Assembly (NCBI GenBank): GCA_027025615.1
Contig: JALVQM010000379.1
Coordinates: 1-11,096 of the forward strand
DNA from: Desulfobacteraceae bacterium
GTDB taxonomy: Bacteria; Desulfobacterota; Desulfobacteria; Desulfobacterales; Desulfosarcinaceae
DNA length: 11,096 nucleotides
Reading direction: 5' to 3'
Part shown: positions 7,456-11,096 of the stretch, piece after piece
Position numbering within the stretch: the first letter of the stretch is position 1
Layout: every line of letters starts with the position of its first letter
Made by a program: the position numbers and the translations under genes
The notes under the pieces: generated by a model
Told to the model about the DNA's origin: nothing
What the model saw: the letters and a program-made list of their open reading frames with translations, nothing else
Database searches by the model: none

Positions 7456-8598
7456 ATGGAAACGGTGAACGGGTTGAAATTTACTTGCCAAAAAACAGAT
7501 GAGCAAACCAGAGCCCGGGCCGGTATCATAGAAACCAGGCGAGGTCTTATCAGGACCCCGGTTTTCATGCCGGTGGGCACCCAGGCAACGGTCAAGAGTC
7601 TCTGCCCCGAGGAAATTGAAAGCCTGGGGGCGTCCATAATCCTGGCCAACACCTATCATCTCTATTTGCGGCCCGGCTGCCGGGTGATTACCAGGTTCGG
7701 CGGGCTGCACGGTTTCATGAATTGGAAAAAACCTATCTTGACCGACAGCGGTGGTTTCCAGGTTTTTTCCCTGGCCGGCCTTTCCCAGTTGGGCCCTGAC
7801 GGCTACCGTTTCCGATCGCATATAGACGGCAGCGCCCACGTGCTTACACCTGAAAAGGCCGTTGCAATCCAGGATGACCTGGATTCAGATATCTTGATGT
7901 GTCTTGATCAATGTCTCCATTATCCGGCCCGGCGCAACGAGGCGGAAAAAGCTCTGGAGCTTACCCGCCAATGGGCGGTTCGCTGCAAACATACCTGGGA
8001 AAATGAAACAGACCAGCGTAACGACCTGTTCGGTATTGTCCAGGGCGGTATGTTTGCCGACTTGCGACGCCTTGCGGTCGAGCAGCTCCTGGAACTGGAT
8101 CTTCCCGGTTATGCGCTTGGGGGACTCAGCGTGGGTGAACCCAAGGATCTGATGTACGAGATGGCCGACTTGACCCTGCCGCTTTTACCAAGGGACAAAC
8201 CCCGTTACATCATGGGAGTGGGCACGCCGGAGGATCTGGTGGAGCTGGTGGCCATGGGGGCGGACATGTTCGATTGCGTAATGCCTACCCGTAACGCTCG
8301 TAATGGCCAGCTTTTTACAACTTCGGGCACTATCAATATCGCCAATGCCCGCTTCAAGGAAGATATCCGGCCAATCGAGCCGGGTTGCAGTTGTTACACC
8401 TGCCGCAATTTTTCACGCGCTTACATCAGTCATCTTTACCGGGCCAGGGAGATTCTGGCCCACAGGCTGAACACCATCCATAACCTGCATTACTATTTGC
8501 AACTTGTAAAACAGATGCGGATTGCTATATTAAAAGGCACGTTCGAGCAATTCCGGCGCAGTTTCCATGACAAACGCAACGGCAGTACACGGCAATAA
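7456..8598 (+). CDS. tgt: tRNA-guanine transglycosylase (queuine/preQ1 insertion)
   Basis: Exchanges guanine 34 for preQ1 in the anticodons of tRNAs reading NAU/NAC codons, the step before QueA. The ATG at 7456 gives 380 residues. Active-site residues are visible: Asp97 in TDSGGFQVFSL (general base), Asp151, the VQGG loop (195-198), and nucleophile Asp273 in FDCVMPTRNARNG. The zinc site is Cys311, Cys313 and Cys316 (CSCYTC) with His342. Spacing agrees with the Zymomonas mobilis enzyme. The start is uncertain. The frame opens at a TTG (7411), the ATG at 7456 has no binding site, and the TTG at 7474 has GGTGA 5 nt upstream and matches where family members usually begin (LKFTCQKTD). The last may be the true start, giving 374 residues. 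Val39 to Lys47 (FMPVGTQATVK) is the conserved N-terminal block. Confidence 0.96.
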   Translation: METVNGLKFTCQKTDEQTRARAGIIETRRGLIRTPVFMPVGTQATVKSLCPEEIESLGASIILANTYHLYLRPGCRVITRFGGLHGFMNWKKPILTDSGGFQVFSLAGLSQLGPDGYRFRSHIDGSAHVLTPEKAVAIQDDLDSDILMCLDQCLHYPARRNEAEKALELTRQWAVRCKHTWENETDQRNDLFGIVQGGMFADLRRLAVEQLLELDLPGYALGGLSVGEPKDLMYEMADLTLPLLPRDKPRYIMGVGTPEDLVELVAMGADMFDCVMPTRNARNGQLFTTSGTINIANARFKEDIRPIEPGCSCYTCRNFSRAYISHLYRAREILAHRLNTIHNLHYYLQLVKQMRIAILKGTFEQFRRSFHDKRNGSTRQ

Positions 8599-8638
8599 TT
8601 TGTTTTCAGCCAATCTGAAAAAGGAAAGGTGAAATCTC

Positions 8639-8857
8639 ATGAAAGAAAAAGTTCAGGCCGCGATTGATCGGATCCGGCCCATGCTAAAGGCTGACGGCGG
8701 GGATGTGGAGTTGATAGACGTTCAAGACGGCGTGGTCAAGGTACGCCTCCAGGGCGCCTGTTCAGGATGTCCCATGTCCCAGATGACGCTCAAAAACGGA
8801 ATAGAGCGGATAATCAAAAAAGAGGTTCCTGAAGTCAAATATGTCGAATCGGTTTAA
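8639..8857 (+). CDS. NifU C-terminal domain (Nfu-type) iron-sulfur protein
   Basis: A 72-residue protein consisting only of the NifU C-terminal domain. The family pattern is clear: helix IDRIRPMLKADGGDVELIDV at residues 9-28, then VVKVRLQGACSGCPMSQMTL with Cys41 and Cys44, and a final helix with KEVPEVKYVE. In Nfu proteins the CxxC binds a [4Fe-4S] cluster at a dimer interface and passes it to target enzymes. There is no N-terminal scaffold or A-type domain, so it is a stand-alone carrier rather than full NifU. AAGGTGA lies 6 nt before the ATG. It is 40 nt after tgt and probably in the same transcript. QueG, the usual last enzyme of queuosine synthesis, is an Fe-S protein but is not in the window, so any link to that pathway is speculation. 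Confidence 0.92.
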   Translation: MKEKVQAAIDRIRPMLKADGGDVELIDVQDGVVKVRLQGACSGCPMSQMTLKNGIERIIKKEVPEVKYVESV

Positions 8858-8878
8858 TTCAACCAGTATAGTGCGCAG

Positions 8879-8898
8879 GAAAAAGACCTGACTTTTTC
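8879..8898 (+). repeat. small A/T hairpin upstream of the aminotransferase
   Basis: A perfect 7-bp inverted repeat, GAAAAAG (8879-8885) and CTTTTTC (8892-8898), with the 6-nt loop ACCTGA. It lies 21 nt after the NifU-domain gene. The stem is weak (mostly A-T pairs), but its descending arm is itself a T-run, so it could reduce read-through into the aminotransferase gene. Confidence 0.3.
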
Positions 8899-8928
8899 AA
8901 AGCCGTTACTGGGAAGGAGTAGTCTGCC

Positions 8929-10110
8929 ATGACCATTGCAACCAAAGTCAGTCAGATAATGACCAAGTCGTCCTGGATCAGAAAGATGTTTGAAGAAGGT
9001 GCCCGCCTCAAGGCCGAATACGGGGCTGAAAACGTTTTCGATTTCAGCCTTGGCAATCCAAACTTGCCGCCACCTGAAAAGTTTGACCAGGCTTTGCGGC
9101 AGACAGTGGAAGATAATTCGCCAGGAACCCATGGTTACATGCCCCAGGCAGGCTTCCCCCAGGTGTGTCAGGCTATTGCCGACTACCTGTCCCGGGAGCA
9201 GCAGGTGCCGGTTGCCGGTTCAGACATTATCATGACCTGTGGCGCTGCCGGTGCCCTGAACGTAATTTTCAAGGCGATCCTCGATCCTGGCGACGAGGTG
9301 ATCGTACCCACCCCATGTTTTGTGGAATACTCATTTTACGTGGACAACCATGGCGGGGTCCTGAAAATGGTGCCTACGGACAGCGATTTCAGTCTTGACT
9401 TGCAGGCCATGGAAAAGGTCATCGGCCCCAAGACAAAAGCAGTGCTCATCAATTCGCCCAACAATCCCACCGGCCAGATATACAATGCCCAGAGCCTGGC
9501 CGGCCTGGGAGCTTTGTTGGCTGAAACCGGACGCAAGTATAACCGCACCATTTACCTGATTTCTGACGAACCTTATCGCAAGATTGTTTTTGACGGTGCC
9601 CAGGTGCCTTCCATTTTCCAAGCCTATCCCCAATCTATTGTCGCCAATTCCTACTCCAAGGACCTTTCCATACCTGGAGAGCGAATAGGATTTGCTGCGG
9701 TTAGTCCCAACGCAACTTACAGAGAAGAATTGCTCGGGGCCATGACCCTGACCAACCGAATTTTGGGTTTTGTTAATGCCCCGGCCCTGATGCAAAGGGT
9801 GGTAGCCGCAGTACAGGGGGAAAGTGTTGATATTTCTCTTTACAAACGCAAGCGGGACCTGCTTTGCCAGGGGCTGGCAGAGGCCGGCTACGAATTTGTC
9901 ACCCCTCCAGGAGCTTTTTACCTGTTTCCCAAAAGTCCTGTCAAAGATGATGTTGAATTTGTAAAAGCCTTGCAGCAGGAAAGGATCCTGGTTGTACCGG
10001 GCAGTGGTTTTGCAGGCCCGGGGCATTTCCGGATAGCTTTTTGTGTGGACGACCATACCATTGTCAATGCCATGGACGGGTTCAGGAAAGTCTTGGCCCG
10101 TTTTAAGTAA
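8929..10110 (+). CDS. PLP-dependent class I/II aminotransferase, substrate unknown
   Basis: A 393-residue fold-type I aminotransferase of the aspartate aminotransferase superfamily. Pyridoxal phosphate residues are all present: the CGAAGALN phosphate-binding loop (104-111), Asn178 in SPNNPTG, Asp213 and Tyr216 in SDEPYR, the Schiff-base Lys244 in SYSKDLSIPGERIGF, and Arg252. Arg368 in HFRIAF is the residue that normally binds the substrate alpha-carboxylate. An N-terminal segment with a D-F-S-L-G-N-P-N-L motif (38-46) replaces the more usual L-x-x-G-E-P, which matches a subgroup often annotated only as 'pyridoxal phosphate-dependent aminotransferase'. AAGGAG lies 9 nt before the ATG. The gene is complete. 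Candidates include aspartate, aromatic or alanine transamination; the sequence alone does not decide. It is 71 nt after the NifU-domain gene in the same direction. Confidence 0.93.
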   Translation: MTIATKVSQIMTKSSWIRKMFEEGARLKAEYGAENVFDFSLGNPNLPPPEKFDQALRQTVEDNSPGTHGYMPQAGFPQVCQAIADYLSREQQVPVAGSDIIMTCGAAGALNVIFKAILDPGDEVIVPTPCFVEYSFYVDNHGGVLKMVPTDSDFSLDLQAMEKVIGPKTKAVLINSPNNPTGQIYNAQSLAGLGALLAETGRKYNRTIYLISDEPYRKIVFDGAQVPSIFQAYPQSIVANSYSKDLSIPGERIGFAAVSPNATYREELLGAMTLTNRILGFVNAPALMQRVVAAVQGESVDISLYKRKRDLLCQGLAEAGYEFVTPPGAFYLFPKSPVKDDVEFVKALQQERILVVPGSGFAGPGHFRIAFCVDDHTIVNAMDGFRKVLARFK

Positions 10111-10134
10111 TTGCCGGTTGACAAAAGAACGTTG

Positions 10135-10165
10135 CTTGACATCTATATGGCCTCCGGTTGTCAAG
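10135..10165. promoter_or_regulatory. operator-like dyad after the aminotransferase gene
   Basis: A perfect 7-bp inverted repeat, CTTGACA (10135-10141) and TGTCAAG (10159-10165), around 17 nt that contain CTATATG. The arms and the internal CTATATG resemble the dyad at 5983-6012. It could be a repressor site or a simple RNA hairpin at the end of the aminotransferase transcript; there is no T-run after it. Confidence 0.3.
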
Positions 10166-10250
10166 GGATAAATATCTCCCCTGGATCGGAAATCAGGTTA
10201 AGATGATCACATCGTACGTCTTGAAAATCGGATCTGCAGGCAAGCGACTC

Positions 10251-10271
10251 GCCGGTTCCGGCTTTTGTTTT
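10251..10271 (+). terminator. possible weak rho-independent terminator
   Basis: The palindrome GCCGGTTCCGGC (10251-10262), able to form a 4-bp GC stem with a 4-nt loop, is followed directly by TTTTGTTTT. The stem is short for a terminator, but the T-run is good. It lies 140 nt after the aminotransferase stop and could end that transcript. Confidence 0.4.
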
Positions 10272-10328
10272 CTACCATGAGACTTGGACACTGAATTATA
10301 TCGCGTCTGCACCAACGATCTATAGAGA

Positions 10329-10445
10329 TTAACTGAACAGCCAAAAAAGTCCTTTGGCAACCAGGGCGGCGTCAACGCTTTTTCGCACCTGCGGGTCATC
10401 AAAGCGATCAGCCACACCATCATGGTTGTAATGGCTGAGCCACTT
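10329..10445 (-). pseudogene. possible remnant of a DUF4136-like lipoprotein gene
   Basis: Read on the - strand, this stretch gives 38 codons followed by a TAA at 10329-10331. Its core, DRFDDPQVRKSVDAALVAKG, resembles the block 'NPLVxxRVRAAVDxELAAKGY' found in DUF4136 proteins, which are usually periplasmic lipoproteins of about 180 residues. There is no start codon or ribosome binding site. The stop comes right after the AKG block, where a real family member would continue for roughly another hundred residues. If the match is real this is a decayed fragment. I rely on pattern memory, and a chance match over 20 residues cannot be excluded. Confidence 0.3.
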
Positions 10446-10452
10446 TTTGTTT
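10408..10452 (+). promoter_or_regulatory. overlapping hairpins and T-run ahead of the Ni-SOD gene
   Basis: TCAGCCA (10408-10414) can pair with TGGCTGA (10432-10438), enclosing the palindrome ACCATCATGGT (10416-10426). Alternatively TGGC (10432-10435) can pair with GCCA (10439-10442), giving a small hairpin followed by CTTTTTGTTT. The two pairings exclude each other, which resembles an attenuator, though the second stem is only 4 bp. A TATAAA at 10452-10457 could be a -10 element, but no -35 hexamer sits at the right distance. Confidence 0.3.
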
Positions 10453-10477
10453 ATAAATATTCTACAAGGAGGCAGTT

Positions 10478-10921
10478 ATGAAAAAAGGCATGCTTCTGTT
10501 CTTGGTTAGCTTGGTGACGGTTTTTGCTTCAGTTGCAAGCACTTTTGCGCATTGTGAAATTCCCTGCGGGATATATGATGACAAGGCCAGAATAAATATG
10601 TTGCTGGAAAATGCAGCTACAATCGAAAAATCAATGCTCCAGATTACCAAGCTGGAAAACAACCATGATCATCATTTTAATCAACTGGTTCGCTGGGTTA
10701 TGAATAAGGAACTACACGCGGGCAAGATTCAGGAAATAGTAAGCCAGTACTTCTTGACTCAGCGTATCAAGTTCAATGCCAAAAAATATGAAGTAAAACT
10801 TAAACTGCTTCATCAAATGCTGGTTTATGCAATGAAATGTAAACAAACTACGGATGTTGCCAACGTTGAGCACCTGAGGAAACTGATAAGGGAATTTGAA
10901 AGTCTGTATTTTTCCAAGTAG
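10478..10921 (+). CDS. exported nickel superoxide dismutase family protein
   Basis: A 147-residue protein of the Ni-superoxide dismutase (Sod_Ni) family. Residues 1-24 are a typical Sec signal peptide: Lys2-Lys3, a hydrophobic core, then STFA. Signal peptidase I cleavage after Ala24 would leave HCEIPCGIY at the N-terminus, the nickel hook in which His1, Cys2, Cys6 and the Cys2 backbone amide bind Ni and Tyr9 gates the site. Classical NiSOD (Streptomyces) is cytoplasmic, and its propeptide is removed by a SodX/SodX-like protease; no such gene is adjacent here. The rest is helical, with NKELHAGKIQEIVSQYF and LHQMLVYAMKCKQTTD segments. My alignment by eye puts Asn and His where Streptomyces NiSOD has Glu17 and Arg47, the second-shell partners of His1. 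AAGGAGG lies 5 nt before the ATG. About 38% G+C suggests transfer. Likely role: removing superoxide in the periplasm. Confidence 0.85.
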   Translation: MKKGMLLFLVSLVTVFASVASTFAHCEIPCGIYDDKARINMLLENAATIEKSMLQITKLENNHDHHFNQLVRWVMNKELHAGKIQEIVSQYFLTQRIKFNAKKYEVKLKLLHQMLVYAMKCKQTTDVANVEHLRKLIREFESLYFSK

Positions 10922-10982
10922 ATCAGGGTTGGGATGGAAAAAAGGCCTGGTCTTGAAAAATAAAAACGCTTTTGTTTCCAGT

Positions 10983-11030
10983 GGTTGTTTATTGCAACAG
11001 GGGTGTCGTGTTTTAGGACACCTGGCAACC
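10983..11030 (+). repeat. nested hairpins downstream of the Ni-SOD gene
   Basis: GGTGTC (11002-11007) and GACACC (11017-11022) form a 6-bp stem with a 9-nt loop. Around it GGTTG (10983-10987) can pair with CAACC (11026-11030). GTTG (10984-10987) can instead pair with CAAC (10995-10998). No T-run follows, so this is not a standard terminator. It may stabilise the 3' end of the Ni-SOD transcript, which ends 62 nt earlier. Confidence 0.4.
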
Positions 11031-11096
11031 AAAAGAAATAATATATAATTTTGTTCGTAGCCTGCATTTGTTTTATCCCCTGTAGCTTTTGGACAC

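Larger units (their letters stand above)
10111..10477. other. 367-nt non-coding gap before the Ni-SOD gene
   Basis: No convincing + strand gene lies here. The left part holds two TTGACA hexamers (10118 and 10136) and a 7-bp dyad (10135-10165). The middle has a short GC palindrome with a following T-run (10251-10271). The right part holds an antisense stretch resembling a DUF4136 C-terminus (10329-10445) and overlapping hairpins (10408-10442) ahead of the Ni-SOD ribosome binding site. Direction and composition suggest a junction between an old operon end and a separately acquired gene. Confidence 0.6.

Noticed and set aside
9331..10164. 277-codon open frame on the - strand, opposite the aminotransferase
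   Set aside because: It lies entirely over a complete, motif-rich aminotransferase gene, has no ribosome binding site and its translation resembles no family.
10241..10262. tRNA-like T-arm (CCGGTTCCGGC)
   Set aside because: No acceptor, D-arm or anticodon arm can be built around it; it reads better as a small palindrome with a T-run.
10193..10423. 76-codon - strand frame in the gap before the Ni-SOD gene
   Set aside because: It has no ribosome binding site and resembles no protein I know. A different - strand frame in the same place gives the better, DUF4136-like match.
11044..11049. TATAAT as a promoter for a gene beyond the right edge
   Set aside because: No -35 hexamer lies 16-18 nt upstream, and the surrounding DNA is simply A+T-rich.
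1..11096. CRISPR array or complete insertion sequence
   Set aside because: No regularly spaced repeats, transposase frame or paired terminal inverted repeats were found on either strand.

Overview
The window looks like a stretch of core chromosome from a mesophilic bacterium of about 50-60% G+C. Gene content and protein sequence suggest a deltaproteobacterium (Desulfobacterota). That placement is inferred from an endonuclease-type MutL, GatCAB (indirect Gln-/Asn-tRNA synthesis), a YjeT/DUF2065 protein beside queA-tgt, and a stand-alone NifU C-terminal domain protein. No rRNA or marker phylogeny is available to confirm it. No CRISPR array, tRNA, rRNA, complete insertion sequence or origin was seen.

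Layout. Positions 3-398 (+) hold the C-terminal part of a SPOR-domain protein that runs off the left edge. It is followed by gatC (412-696), gatA (757-2214), a 60-residue unknown protein with a strong ribosome binding site (2254-2436) and mutL (2512-4311), all on the + strand and probably one transcription unit. A 12-bp hairpin lies between the 3' ends of mutL and gatB. gatB (4469-5899) is on the - strand, so the third amidotransferase subunit is not in the gatCA operon. Divergent from gatB, a second + strand unit carries a DUF2065 membrane protein (6104-6289), queA (6296-7330), tgt (7456-8598), a NifU-domain protein (8639-8857) and a class I/II aminotransferase (8929-10110).

How they work together. 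GatC, GatA and GatB form the amidotransferase that repairs misacylated Glu-tRNA(Gln) and/or Asp-tRNA(Asn). Tgt inserts preQ1 into tRNA and QueA converts it to epoxyqueuosine. MutL is the mismatch-repair matchmaker and carries its own nicking active site.

The right end differs. After a 367-nt gap with several inverted repeats and a short antisense stretch resembling the C-terminus of a DUF4136 protein, 10478-10921 encodes a small secreted protein. Its predicted mature N-terminus, HCEIPCGIY, is the nickel hook of Ni-superoxide dismutase. Here the hook appears to be exposed by a Sec signal peptide rather than by the usual propeptide/SodX route. The gene is clearly more A+T-rich (about 38% G+C by hand count) than the rest of the window, which suggests a separate origin. 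This is the most interesting locus in the window.
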